Positions 11,871 through 22,294 of a stretch of DNA of 64,000 bases are shown piece after piece. Source of the stretch: Takakia lepidozioides (taxonomy: Eukaryota; Streptophyta; Takakiopsida; Takakiales; Takakiaceae); assembly GCA_030704615.1 (NCBI GenBank), contig CM060732.1, positions 13,764,001-13,828,000 of the forward strand, read 5' to 3'. The first letter of the stretch is position 1. Each line of letters opens with the position of its first letter. Position numbers and translations under genes: made by a program. A model generated the notes under the pieces. That model had not been told where the DNA came from, searched no databases, and saw only the letters and a list, made by a program, of their open reading frames with translations.

Positions 11871-12953
11871 TGTAGTGTGAAAAGAAGGGGCGTGAATCCC
11901 CTTCTGTATAATTCTAATTGTGCTCCCCTCCATTCTAAGCGGAGCAAAAGGAAAGAAACGTTCTTCTAATCTGTCCAACTGTCGTCACTTGGCTGTGGGT
12001 TTCCCTCAGCTCCTTCGTGATCAGAGTTCAAGCAATCCTCATCCACGCCGCAGCGGAAGAGAAGACATGGATGGGGAGTCAATTTGTTGTTCACTCTTGG
12101 TTCTTCCTTTTACACAACATCCCCTACCTGCAGGTACAGCACCAGCTATGCTGGTGCTATGTGTTCAGTGATGCAAATCAGCCCAATGGCAGCGGTAAAC
12201 ACGATCCTTTATGTGAAGCCCACTTGAGCAGTGACAGGTCGGAAATCCCCTTTTTGTAGTGGTGACACAGATTTAGGAGGAGGCAGCTCAGATCTTCATG
12301 GTCTGCAGGGGCACTGGTTTCCTTCAGGTTTCAGGTTTTCTTCATCTCATCTCCCCAAATTGGCCAACCCCCCAACAGCCCTTTTGAATTGCAGCTCTCT
12401 CCTTACCCAAATCCCATTTTTCACTCTCTCTCTTTCTTTTCCCCTTTTGTCTGTTTCTCTATCTCTGTCTATGTCCCCAGGTTCCCCACTATTTCACAGC
12501 AGCAGATCTGTCATGTAATGTAAATGCACACTCTGCTAGGCATCCAGTGCAGCCAGCCTTGAAGTCATCCTTGGTCTCTCGAGACACAACCATCCCATCC
12601 ATCAGTCTCTCTCTCTTTCTCTCTCTCTTGTCCCCTTTTCCAATGACCCATCGCTCAAACAGCTCTCATCTCTTTTGTCAGACTTCAACTCAAATACCCC
12701 AACATCCCTCTTTTCCCTTCAACTGTGGAACGCAGTTGTTCAGATCCTGATCCCATACTGAAATCACCTTATCCTTTCCATGTTTTTTGCAGCTCCGGCT
12801 AACCATCATTGATCTCTCCAAACAAACAAGCCAGATCTACATTGGTTCCAGGTTATCACTACACACGGCAGCATGGTGTCCAGGTTTATGACACTGAATC
12901 AGAATGCAAGAATGAAGACAATAGTGACCATTCTGAATTCAGTGACGAACATG

Positions 12954-13001
<48 letters not shown>

Positions 13002-14080
13002 ACTTATTTCTCTCACTGTCATCACAACATCAGGTGCATCCATCCTTTCCACGTTCTGGTCTGAAGTCCAGAGTCTCCATTCCCATTTCAAAAACTTTTT
13101 CTTGTCACATGTCTCCACCTTTTCTCTTCTGCCAAGATGGCAGTCCTAAATCTACCAAAGCAATTTCTAAGTTCACCAAAAAAGGGCCACTGTTCATAGA
13201 CTTATCTGTTTTTATCCACTAGTGAAGCGGCGGGTCTGCCTGTCAAGGTGGCACCTTGCCATCGCCCGTCAGCAGCCACTTCAACCCTTACTCTTTGTCT
13301 TGATTCCAGACCTTATGACGCCATGATGGCTCCCCTTCTTCACTTGACCATCCCGGGGCCTGACAACCAGATTACGCTATGCAATTCTTCCTCACGAATT
13401 GGCCTGGTCCTATAACAAGGAGACACAAAGCAGCTAGAAGCTTGATGACAGAGAACCTGAGATACCATACAGCCAGCACTCCACATGCTTTACCTCCCCC
13501 CCATTGATTGTGCCCAGACTCTCTTCCCTGTGCTTTCAGCAGCTGGCCTTTTCCTTGCTTGCTCATCTGCCCATAACTATCATCTTCAAGGCACTGGCGG
13601 CAGTGGTGGTGCGCCGCTTTCCTTACATGCTTCTATCTCTTGGAATTGATCATCACTACGAGAGAGGCGGCACCGCTTCTTTCTACACAGAATACCAAGC
13701 AGAGGCGTCTTAATGCCACTTCCTAAGCCAAGCAAGATCCCACCGCGCAGGTACAACCTCCTAACACAGGCTGCCCTGCCGACACCACTGCTTGCAACAG
13801 CCGCTACGAGCCATCCGTCATCTTCCTCTTCGTTTTTCTCAACCCGCGATCTTTTAGGTCAAGAACCAGTGATGAAAACGTTCATCGCATGGATGAAAAT
13901 GTGTACCGTCATGACTTAGCCATTTTCTCCTGGCAAAGCATAAGCTCAGTGCGCTCATGAAATTACCTACATGAAGGGATACATCCTTTCTGCAGTTGGG
14001 ATGACGGGCACTCCCGTCATAGTGATGCAGGTCGTAATGGTAAACATATGTAATGTTCACTCCCCTGCATTCACACTACA
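11871..14080 (-). repeat. 3' LTR of the gypsy element at 11871-22290
   Basis: About 2.21 kb, starting TGTAGTGTGAA and ending TTCACACTACA. It is nearly identical to 20058-22290. A (CT)n tract lies at about 12955-13000. Small ORFs inside are not supported as genes. Confidence 0.85.
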
Positions 14081-14100
14081 TATGTAGTGTGTCTCCCTTT

Positions 14101-15522
14101 TTAAGTGTGAGGGTCCTCACTGACCACCTTCACTGGCTGATCACACACTGGTGGTATGAAGGGTTTCAAGTCCCTCCTACTTCTTATCCATTCCTTGTTT
14201 GCCCCATCTCTTAGCCTGCATCTGCGTGCAGCTTCCCCTGTCCTTGTGGTGTTTCCTGCATCTTTGTACCCCAAAAAGTCATAAGGTCCCTCCCATGGAG
14301 ATGTCATGGAAGATCTCTTTCCAGGCCTCAACATCATAACCTTGCTGTTTTCCATCAACTTGCAGTAGGTATGCCCATTTTGATGCCTCCTTTCATAATC
14401 CCTTGCCTGCTGACGCTGCCCTTTCTTCACATTTTTTCGCAGCTTTGCCTTCATCTCTGTGAGAAGCTGGATTTTCTGCTGCATCATAAGTGTGACCTCT
14501 GCTACAGATCCATCAGAATTTACTGGTGTTGTAAGAAAATGCAACCTGTTGTCAATTCCCAGCCTTGGAATTCTACCAGTAAGTACCTGAAAAGGTGAGA
14601 ATCCAGTGGAAGCATGGACACCCATTCTGTAACCAAACAGGGCCTTATAGAGATTCTGATCCCACTCAGTGTCGTTTCCAACTCCTAGGGTGGTGATGCT
14701 CTGTTTGAGAGACTTAATGACCCTTTCCACCATACCGTTACATTGAGGCCAGTAGGGGGCGCTATGCTCCCTCTTTATACCGTATTCGTGGCATGTATCT
14801 TCAAACTCACCTCCCCACTCTGTGCCATTGTCAGTGAGCAACGTATGTGGGCAGCTATACCTGTCAATTACTTCTTTCTCAAGAAAGCGGGCAGCAAGGG
14901 CTGCTATATGATCTGCCACTGGTGCAGCTTCTATCCATTTTGAGAAGTGATCGATTGCCACCAGAAAGTACTGATTGCCCCTGCTGGTTATAGGTAATGG
15001 TCCTGCCGTGTCAATTGCAACTCTGAAAAACAGATCTACTACTGGAATGCTGTGAAGTTTTGAGCTACCTGAGCGCAACACTCCGTTCTGTTTGGCCATC
15101 TGACATTTACCACAGCCCTTGAGTACTTGCCTGATGAGTTTTGTTCTATCATGCCAGAAATAACGTCGGCAGATCTCCTCTTGAGTTCTTCTGACTCCAA
15201 AGTGGCCAGTGGCTTCATGTACTTCAGTGATTATTGCCCCTCTGTCAGTTCTTGGTGGAACTACCCTTCCATCAAAGTAGACCTCACCTTTGAGATAGGA
15301 GTACTGCCTTGCCCGCCTCTTGGCTCTCGTGCTCTCCTCTTTTGTCAGGTAGTCATTGACTTCTCCAAAACATAAGAGGTGCATGACTTCCACATCATCA
15401 AACACATCAGGTTGCCTTTCCTCTTTAACAGCTGCTGTATGATGGTCAGAGCTGATGAGAGAGCTTTTCCCCCATCTTTCCATCACTGTCTGAAGAACAA
15501 AACGTCTTGGTGGAACACTCAC
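14101..15522 (-). CDS. Integrase region of the gypsy element
   Basis: A 473-codon open frame codes for the integrase module, which joins the cDNA to host DNA. Visible parts are the HHCC zinc-binding region (H...H with CGKCQMAK), the catalytic core with a first Asp in VAIDTAGPLP, a second in LLTDNGTEWGG, and the Glu in NGMVERVIKSLKQS. The C-terminal part is basic. There is no chromodomain, unlike the two chromoviruses further right. The stop at 14101 lies 15-20 bp before the purine tract and LTR. The upstream linker (15446-15748) is in another frame, so gag-pol is broken there. Confidence 0.8.
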   Translation of the reverse strand: MSVPPRRFVLQTVMERWGKSSLISSDHHTAAVKEERQPDVFDDVEVMHLLCFGEVNDYLTKEESTRAKRRARQYSYLKGEVYFDGRVVPPRTDRGAIITEVHEATGHFGVRRTQEEICRRYFWHDRTKLIRQVLKGCGKCQMAKQNGVLRSGSSKLHSIPVVDLFFRVAIDTAGPLPITSRGNQYFLVAIDHFSKWIEAAPVADHIAALAARFLEKEVIDRYSCPHTLLTDNGTEWGGEFEDTCHEYGIKREHSAPYWPQCNGMVERVIKSLKQSITTLGVGNDTEWDQNLYKALFGYRMGVHASTGFSPFQVLTGRIPRLGIDNRLHFLTTPVNSDGSVAEVTLMMQQKIQLLTEMKAKLRKNVKKGQRQQARDYERRHQNGHTYCKLMENSKVMMLRPGKRSSMTSPWEGPYDFLGYKDAGNTTRTGEAARRCRLRDGANKEWIRSRRDLKPFIPPVCDQPVKVVSEDPHT

Positions 15523-15786
15523 CCCCCATGTTTTCCTTGGCTGGGCATTCTGATGAGGAAGTCACCCGCGTTCTTCTTGTTGTTGGAGTGCTTGTCAAGT
15601 GTTGAAGGAATGGTGTCTCTTGCAAGCTTCCCTTTTCATTGTTCGACCTCTCTTCCACAAGTTCACAGGCTGGATGTACCTCGCTTAGCTCCTTATCACG
15701 AGCACGAGATCCTCGGGTAATCACATGGATGGTGGGACAAGAGGGCATCAGATGCTCCCTTTCCTTGTTGCTGATTGCAGTAGCCT

Positions 15787-16398
15787 CTATCCCTCCTGCA
15801 CCCTTATCCTTCCAAAACCCTCCCTTACCAGATTGACAGAGCTTGATTGATCAATACCCTTTCCTTGTTTTTTTGTAGCAAAAGTCTGTGCAGCAAAAGT
15901 CACCCTCTTTCCTTCTCCATCTGGCATTATGCCTGGTTTCAGTTCTCCCTTTAATATGCCATGATCCTTGGTCAACATTCTACCTGTGGAAGATCTTACC
16001 ATGCCCGGAACGAACTCAAATGAAAAGTCACCAAGTAAGTCTATGCCTATGTGGTGCTCTGAGTACAGCCACCAATATGGATCTAGATCTGTTTCCAAAG
16101 AAAAATGACTTCCCAACAGTATTTTCTTGTAGTGCCAAAGGCCCCATACACATGCATAGTACTCTTCTCTTTTGCAAATCATCTCCCCTTTTTCACTGCT
16201 ATACCCTACTTGCCTATGAGCTTCTTCTCTCAACTCCTCCTTACCCTCCTTAAATTGAAATAACGAAGCATTGATGGCACCCCTATCCCAAGCTAGCTTA
16301 AGAAGATAGGCTCCATCCCTCTTTCTCCCTTCTCTTTTCTGACTGTACAGAGAAGTAGAGTATACCTCGATTTCCTCGGTTTCCTCTGTTGGTCCCAC
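15787..16398 (-). CDS. Second RNase H-like domain of the gypsy element
   Basis: This 203-codon frame follows the normal RNase H segment. It repeats the same fold signature: AWDRGAINASLFQ (first Asp), KREEYYACVWGLWHYKKILLG (Glu), and FSLETDLDPYWWL (second Asp). All three acidic positions expected for RNase H are present. A duplicated or accessory RNase H is known in some plant Ty3/gypsy lineages. This one resembles the first domain closely enough to suggest an internal duplication. The frame is offset from its neighbours, so it is not clear it was still translated. Confidence 0.55.
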   Translation of the reverse strand: MGPTEETEEIEVYSTSLYSQKREGRKRDGAYLLKLAWDRGAINASLFQFKEGKEELREEAHRQVGYSSEKGEMICKREEYYACVWGLWHYKKILLGSHFSLETDLDPYWWLYSEHHIGIDLLGDFSFEFVPGMVRSSTGRMLTKDHGILKGELKPGIMPDGEGKRVTFAAQTFATKKQGKGIDQSSSVNLVREGFGRIRVQEG

Positions 16399-16418
16399 TG
16401 GATACCTGCTTAGTGCAT

Positions 16419-17844
16419 CTACGTTAGCATGCCTAGCACCTGCTCTGTTTTAAACTCAAAATCTTGTAACATCATGATCCATCTACCCCTGCGTCCATAT
16501 GCGTCACTTACCGTTGCCAACCACTCCAGTGGTTTGTGATCAGTCCTGATTACAAAAGGGGTTCCATACAGGTACTGCCGAAAGTGTAATACTCCCCATA
16601 CCAGGGCATAGCATTCACCTTCCATAGGGTGATATTTGCGCTGAGCATCAGTTAGTACCTTACTGGCGTATGCAATGACCCTCTCCTTTTTATACTCCTT
16701 TTGTGACAAGACTGCCCCTACTCCTTTGATGGACCAATCAACATCCAAGACGAACGGTCTTGAGAAATCTGGTCTTGCCAGGATGGGAGCAGTTACCAAC
16801 TTCACCTGTAAGGCAGAAAAGGCGTTTTGTGCCTCTGCACTCCAGATAAACTTCACATCCTTCTTGGTTAGAGTGAACAACGGTACTGCCACTCCAGCAT
16901 ATCCTTTGACATAGGGCCTATAGTACCCTGTCATGCCTAAGTAGCTTTTGAGAGCAGTGTGGTTTTTTGGCAAGGGAAACCTTTCAATAGCAGCTATCTT
17001 ATCTGGATCAGGCCACGTTCCCTCTTCAGAGATCACATGCCCAAGGAATACCAACTGTAAGTTGGCAAAGTAACACTTGTCCGGATTGAGCCTAAGATTG
17101 GCCTTTCTAACCTTGCTCAATACTCTCTTTATATGTCCCACGTGATCTCCCCAGTCCTTGCTATGGATATTGACGTCATCTACAAAAACTTTAGCGCAAT
17201 CTTTGATTTCTTCCTTGAGCACCCTATTCATCGTTCTCTGAAAGGTAGCAGTGGCATTTTTTAGCCCGAATGGCATGACTAGCCATTCATACAATCCCTT
17301 CTTTGTGATCACTGCTGTTTTGCCTATGTCTCGGTCGTCCATTTTGATCTGCCAAAAACCAGATTGTAAATCCAGCGCAGAAACACTTGGCTTTCCCCAA
17401 CTGGTTTAAAACATCCTGAATTAATGGCATAGGGTAAGAGTCCCTTCTGGTTAAACGGTTTACTGGCCTAAAATCACCACAAAACCGCTTGGATCCATCC
17501 TTTTTTGGTGGAAGGGTAACTGGACACGACCATTCTGAACTACTCTCTCTCATCTTGCCTTGTGAGATCAAAGTCTCAATTTGTCCTTGGACCTCGTCTT
17601 CCTCCCATTCTGATAGGCGGCTGGGACGACTTCTGCAAGGGGGAAAACCTTGTGTGTCAATTGTGTGTTCCACCTCTCTGCAGTATCCCAAGTCAACCTT
17701 GCTAAGAGCAAAGCATTCCTGGTTTGCTTTCAGCTCTTGCTCCAGCTCTATCCTATGTTTGGGGCCAGTTCTGGGTTGATGTGCAGTCTGGATTTCAGAC
17801 TTCTCCAACGACTCTCCATTTCTTCCTCTTGACTGGGTTCCCAA
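16419..17844 (-). pseudogene. Reverse transcriptase and RNase H of the gypsy element (frameshifted)
   Basis: Two overlapping frames (17287-17844 and 16419-17342) carry the reverse transcriptase. The first holds the N-terminal motifs (FCGDFRPVNRLTRRDSYPMP). The second holds LVMPFGLKNATATFQ, the catalytic VFVDD box, and FLGHVISEEG. An RNase H then follows with FVLDVDWSIKGVGAVLSQ, a Glu in GECYALVWG and Asp in VIRTDHKPL. The frame breaks near 17350, before the active-site box, so the copy cannot make a continuous polyprotein. Confidence 0.8.
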
Positions 17845-19829
17845 TTCATTCCCTCCACCTGGCTTACAAAGTTAGCCATTCTCTGTCCTTCCTCTTGTGT
17901 GACAACCTGATTCCAATCATGGAAGTCATCCTCTATTTCTAGGTTGTTGTTCCCTAGTTCACCATTCCAAGCTTTCTGGTAAGCTTCTTGTATTATGGCA
18001 GCAGCCATGCTCTTATGGGTCTCTTCCTGGAGGAGTTCAGACATCCCTTGGTCCTCGAACAAGTCCTCCCCTAGGTTGACATCGTCTATTATTTCCTCAA
18101 CATCCCTCAGTGCTGTTTCTACCTCCTTACTCTCCTCAGAGCCTCCCATCTCCTCATCTTTATCAGATTTAGAGGTGTCAGAACCTGAGGATGCTTCCTC
18201 CGTGTCCTCATATTCTTCCTCAGGTTTTCTTTTCTTCTCCCACAAGCCTAGGTACTGTTCATCTGACGTCAGGGTTAAGACATTACCTGCTGACGTACTG
18301 CTTGCATATCTCATTCTACTCTCGACCCCTCTATGGTAGGCTGTTTTGGTAACTGCAGGCTCATTATAATTGATGGTGTGCAAAGGGAAGTGAGCAAAAT
18401 CCTTTCCTGGCCCATAGCGTACGCAAATTGTTTCAGCTTCGGTGTCCACTACAGCGCCAAACTTTTTGAGAAAGTCTAATCCCAGCAGCATGTGATATGT
18501 ATCCGTGTTCACCACCATAAAGGACAAACGATTGGTCAGTTCTCCTACTTTGACCTTGATGTCCTCAAGTCTGCCCATTGCAGTCTCAAGAGCACCTGAG
18601 GCTACTCTGTAATTCACATCCTTACTAGTAATGACAGATCCCATCAAACCAAGATCCCTGACTGTACTAGCTGATATTACAGAAAGCATGGCACCAGTGT
18701 TAATCTGGCCTAATACTTGGTAATCTCCCATTGTAATCATTACATGAAGCGCTTTTACCTTACCAGTATAAGCATACGAGATCGTGGGCTCAGCGTGTGC
18801 TGAGTACAAAGGCCTTGGTACATCCTTCACAACTTCTACACTGTGAGTTGTCTCCCTTTGTTGGACCATTGCTCTTTCCACCACTTTGACCAGCCCTTTC
18901 AATTTGTCTAGCTCTCCGGGCACAGTCATGATCAGGTCCATGGGCGACAACGATATTCTCCCTTTGTAGAAGTGGTTCAAGATTCTGGATTTCGTACCTC
19001 CTTCTATAGCATTCTTGAAATTGTTCTTTGGGTAGATTTCACTCTTTGTCTTGCTTGGCTGTTCACTGCTCTCACTATTCCTTTCTGGTGACCCTGTAGG
19101 TTCAACAATCGGACTCTGGATAGGTATGCGTGTCCTTGGAAGTCTGACTTCATTGATACTATTTTGTGACATCAGATCTGTCATCTCTGCGAGTACATCA
19201 TCCTCATCATCATAGAACACATCTACAAAGTTAGTTCCCGGAGTTCCCATCATAGTTTGGTCAAGATTTCTACTGCACTCACTCTTCGTATGCCCGAGTA
19301 GCTTGCAAAAGTTGCATCTTACACCACACATTTCTGTGGAATGCCCGAACCGGTGACATTTGTCACACTTAGCTGGGGTTCTTCCTTCAGGACAATATGC
19401 AGCTATGTGACCTTCTTTGTGACAAACATTACAAAGGCGAACACGAGGTGGTGTTCTAGATCCCGAGCTTTCTCCTATGACTGGTCCCCTATCAAAGTAC
19501 TTCTGTAGGGTAGTGTTCAGCTGATCAAGTCTTCTGTCCAGAGGGTTAACAAACACAACTGACTCATCTGTATCATCTCCTTCCAATGGCTCTAGAGGTA
19601 TTTCCCCTAACTTTCCCAGGCCCCTTTCAATCTCAATGGCTGTGTCAAGTGCTTCCTCTACATCAAGGAAGCGCCTGTCCAGCATTACTCTTGCTATTTC
19701 TGGTCTCAAACCTGCTGCAAATCTACGCCTCTGTTCCAAATCAGACGCCCCACTTCTTATAAATAACCGGTTCAACCTATCGAAGTATGTTTGAACCCTT
19801 TGTCTACTCTCCTGTTTAATGGTGTCCAT
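17748..19829 (-). CDS. Gag and protease region of the gypsy element (5' truncated)
   Basis: A long open frame; I take the visible start at the Met codon at 19829 because everything upstream of 19837 in this frame is copied host sequence. The gag part keeps only the end of the capsid homology (LNRLFIRSGASDLEQRRRF). It is followed by three CCHC zinc knuckles (CNVCHKEGHIAAYC, CDKCHRFGHSTEMC, CNFCKLLGHTKSEC). The retropepsin-like segment near 18688-18711 reads INTGAMLSVIS, where the catalytic Asp of the usual DTGA box is Asn. An acidic linker follows. Truncation at the N terminus coincides with the duplication junction at 19836/19837. Confidence 0.75.
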   Translation of the reverse strand: MDTIKQESRQRVQTYFDRLNRLFIRSGASDLEQRRRFAAGLRPEIARVMLDRRFLDVEEALDTAIEIERGLGKLGEIPLEPLEGDDTDESVVFVNPLDRRLDQLNTTLQKYFDRGPVIGESSGSRTPPRVRLCNVCHKEGHIAAYCPEGRTPAKCDKCHRFGHSTEMCGVRCNFCKLLGHTKSECSRNLDQTMMGTPGTNFVDVFYDDEDDVLAEMTDLMSQNSINEVRLPRTRIPIQSPIVEPTGSPERNSESSEQPSKTKSEIYPKNNFKNAIEGGTKSRILNHFYKGRISLSPMDLIMTVPGELDKLKGLVKVVERAMVQQRETTHSVEVVKDVPRPLYSAHAEPTISYAYTGKVKALHVMITMGDYQVLGQINTGAMLSVISASTVRDLGLMGSVITSKDVNYRVASGALETAMGRLEDIKVKVGELTNRLSFMVVNTDTYHMLLGLDFLKKFGAVVDTEAETICVRYGPGKDFAHFPLHTINYNEPAVTKTAYHRGVESRMRYASSTSAGNVLTLTSDEQYLGLWEKKRKPEEEYEDTEEASSGSDTSKSDKDEEMGGSEESKEVETALRDVEEIIDDVNLGEDLFEDQGMSELLQEETHKSMAAAIIQEAYQKAWNGELGNNNLEIEDDFHDWNQVVTQEEGQRMANFVSQVEGMNWEPSQEEEMESRWRSLKSRLHINPELAPNIG

Positions 19830-19836
19830 TGGTAAC

Positions 19837-20057
19837 GTACGTGGCCATAGCTGATCCCGCCCTTGGTGCCGACTTTCTGGTGGAGGTGGGGAAGCACTAC
19901 TCTCGCGCCCTGAAGCCCACGATGACATTGGAGAAGCTCCATCGTCTAGCCACATCCTGTGTGGATGCAACAGAAAAGGTGATACATTCTTAACCAAATT
20001 GTGGTGGCAACAACTCCTTTTTGTGGTGTTTGGCGCTTACGAATATGCTGGGTGGTG
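19837..20057 (+). repeat. Copied fragment of the ParB-MTase gene inside the gypsy element
   Basis: Essentially identical to 11649-11870, which is the end of a ParB-MTase exon plus the start of its intron. Both copies are followed by the same LTR. The junction with gag shows a short shared GGTAA on both sides. The simplest reading is a tandem duplication of host flank plus element, later reduced by LTR-LTR recombination; assembly duplication is the alternative. Confidence 0.8.
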
Positions 20058-21139
20058 TGTAGTGTGAAAAGAAGGGGCGTGAATCCCCTTCTGTATAATT
20101 CTAATTGTGCTCCCCTCCATTCTAAGCGGAGCAAAAGGAAAGAAACGTTCTTCTAATCTGTCCAACTGTCGTCACTTGGCTGTGGGTTTCCCTCAGCTCC
20201 TTCGTGATCAGAGTTCAAGCAATCCTCATCCACGCCGCAGCGGAAGAGAAGACATGGATGGGGAGTCAATTTGTTGTTCACTCTTGGTTCTTCCTTTTAC
20301 ACAACATCCCCTACCTGCAGGTACAGCACCAGCTATGCTGGTGCTATGTGTTCAGTGATGCAAATCAGCCCAATGGCAGCGGTAAACACGATCCTTTATG
20401 TGAAGCCCACTTGAGCAGTGACAGGTCGGAAATCCCCTTTTTGTAGTGGTGACACAGATTTAGGAGGAGGCAGCTCAGATCTTCATGGTCTGCAGGGGCA
20501 CTGGTTTCCTTCAGGTTTCAGGTTTTCTTCATCTCATCTCCCCAAATTGGCCAACCCCCCACAGCCCTTTTGAATTGCAGCTCTCTCCTTACCCAAATCC
20601 CATTTTTCACTCTCTCTCTTTCTTTTCCCCTTTTGTCTGTTTCTCTATCTCTGTCTATGTCCCCAGGTTCCCCACTATTTCACAGCAGCAGATCTGTCAT
20701 GTAATGTAAATGCACACTCTGCTAGGCATCCAGTGCAGCCAGCCTTGAAGTCATCCTTGGTCTCTCGAGACACAACCATCCCATCCATCAGTCTCTCTCT
20801 CTTTCTCTCTCTCTTGTCCCCTTTTCCAATGACCCATCGCTCAAACAGCTCTCATCTCTTTTGTCAGACTTCAACTCAAATACCCCAACATCCCTCTTTT
20901 CCCTTCAACTGTGGAACGCAGTTGTTCAGATCCTGATCCCATACTGAAATCACCTTATCCTTTCCATGTTTTTTGCAGCTCCGGCTAACCATCATTGATC
21001 TCTCCAAACAAACAAGCCAGATCTACATTGGTTCCAGGTTATCACTACACACGGCAGCATGGTGTCCAGGTTTATGACACTGAATCAGAATGCAAGAATG
21101 AAGACAATAGTGACCATTCTGAATTCAGTGACGAACATG

Positions 21140-21215
<76 letters not shown>

Positions 21216-22290
21216 TATTCTCTCACTGTCATCACAACATCAGGTGCATCCATCCTTTCCACGTTCTGGTCTGAAGTCCAGAGTCTCCATTCCCATTTCA
21301 AAAACTTTTTCTTGTCACATGTCTCCACCTTTTCTCTTCTGCCAAGATGGCAGTCCTAAATCTACCAAAGCAATTTCTAAGTTCACCAAAAAGGGCCACT
21401 GTTCATAGACTTATCTGTTTTTATCCACTAGTGAAGCGGCGGGTCTGCCTGTCAAGGTGGCACCTTGCCATCGCCCGTCAGCAGCCACTTCAACCCTTAC
21501 TCTTTGTCTTGATTCCAGACCTTATGACGCCATGATGGCTCCCCTTCTTCACTTGGACCATCCCGGGGCCTGACAACCAGATTACGCTATGCAATTCTTC
21601 CTCACGAATTGGCCTGGTCCTATAACAAGGAGACACAAAGCAGCTAGAAGCTTGATGACAAAGAACCTGAGATACCATACAGCCAGCACTCCACATGCTT
21701 TACCTCCCCCCCATTGATTGTGCCCAGACTCTCTTCCCTGTGCTTTCAGCAGCTGGCCTTTTCCTTGCTTGCTCATCTGCCCATAACTATCATCTTCAAG
21801 GCACTGGCGGCAGTGGTGGTGCGCCGCTTTCCTTACATGCTTCTATCTCTTGGAATTGATCATCACTACGAGAGAGGCGGCACCGCTTCTTTCTACACAG
21901 AATACCAAGCAGAGGCGTCTTAATGCCACTTCCTAAGCCAAGCAAGATCCCACCGCGCAGGTACAACCTCCTAACACAGGCTGCCCTGCCGACACCACTG
22001 CTTGCAACAGCCGCTACGAGCCATCCGTCATCTTCCTCTTCGTTTTTCTCAACCCGCGATCTTTTAGGTCAAGAACCAGTGATGAAAACGTTCATCGCAT
22101 GGATGAAAATGTGTACCGTCATGACTTAGCCATTTTCTCCTGGCAAAGCATAAGCTCAGTGCGCTCATGAAATTACCTACATGAAGGGATACATCCTTTC
22201 TGCAGTTGGGATGACGGGCACTCCCGTCATAGTGATGCAGGTCGTAATGGTAAACATATGTAATGTTCACTCCCCTGCATTCACACTACA
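20058..22290 (-). repeat. 5' LTR of the gypsy element at 11871-22290
   Basis: About 2.23 kb, near-identical to 11871-14080. The main visible difference is a longer (CT)n tract at 21140-21215 and scattered single-base changes, suggesting a young insertion. Confidence 0.85.
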
Positions 22291-22294
22291 GTTG

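Larger units (their letters stand above)
11871..22290 (-). mobile_element. Ty3/gypsy LTR retrotransposon inserted in the ParB-MTase gene
   Basis: The element runs on the minus strand. Two direct repeats (11871-14080 and 20058-22290) begin TGTAGTGTGAA and end TTCACACTACA, so the ends are short inverted repeats as in LTRs. A 4-bp GTTG flanks both outer ends (11867-11870 and 22291-22294). A purine-rich tract (AAAAAGGGAGAC on the minus strand) lies just before the 3' LTR. Coding order is gag, protease, reverse transcriptase, RNase H, a second RNase H-like domain, integrase. The primer-binding site, leader and N-terminal gag are missing. In their place lies 221 bp of host gene sequence (19837-20057) copied from 11649-11870. 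Confidence 0.85.

Noticed and set aside
12809-13222. ORFs with long Ser-Leu runs in both LTRs
   Set aside because: They come from a (CT)n microsatellite.
11649-14080. Taking the whole 2.43-kb duplicated block as the LTR
   Set aside because: Only 11871-14080 has TG...CA ends with inverted repeats and a flanking GTTG; the first 221 bp continue the ParB-MTase exon.
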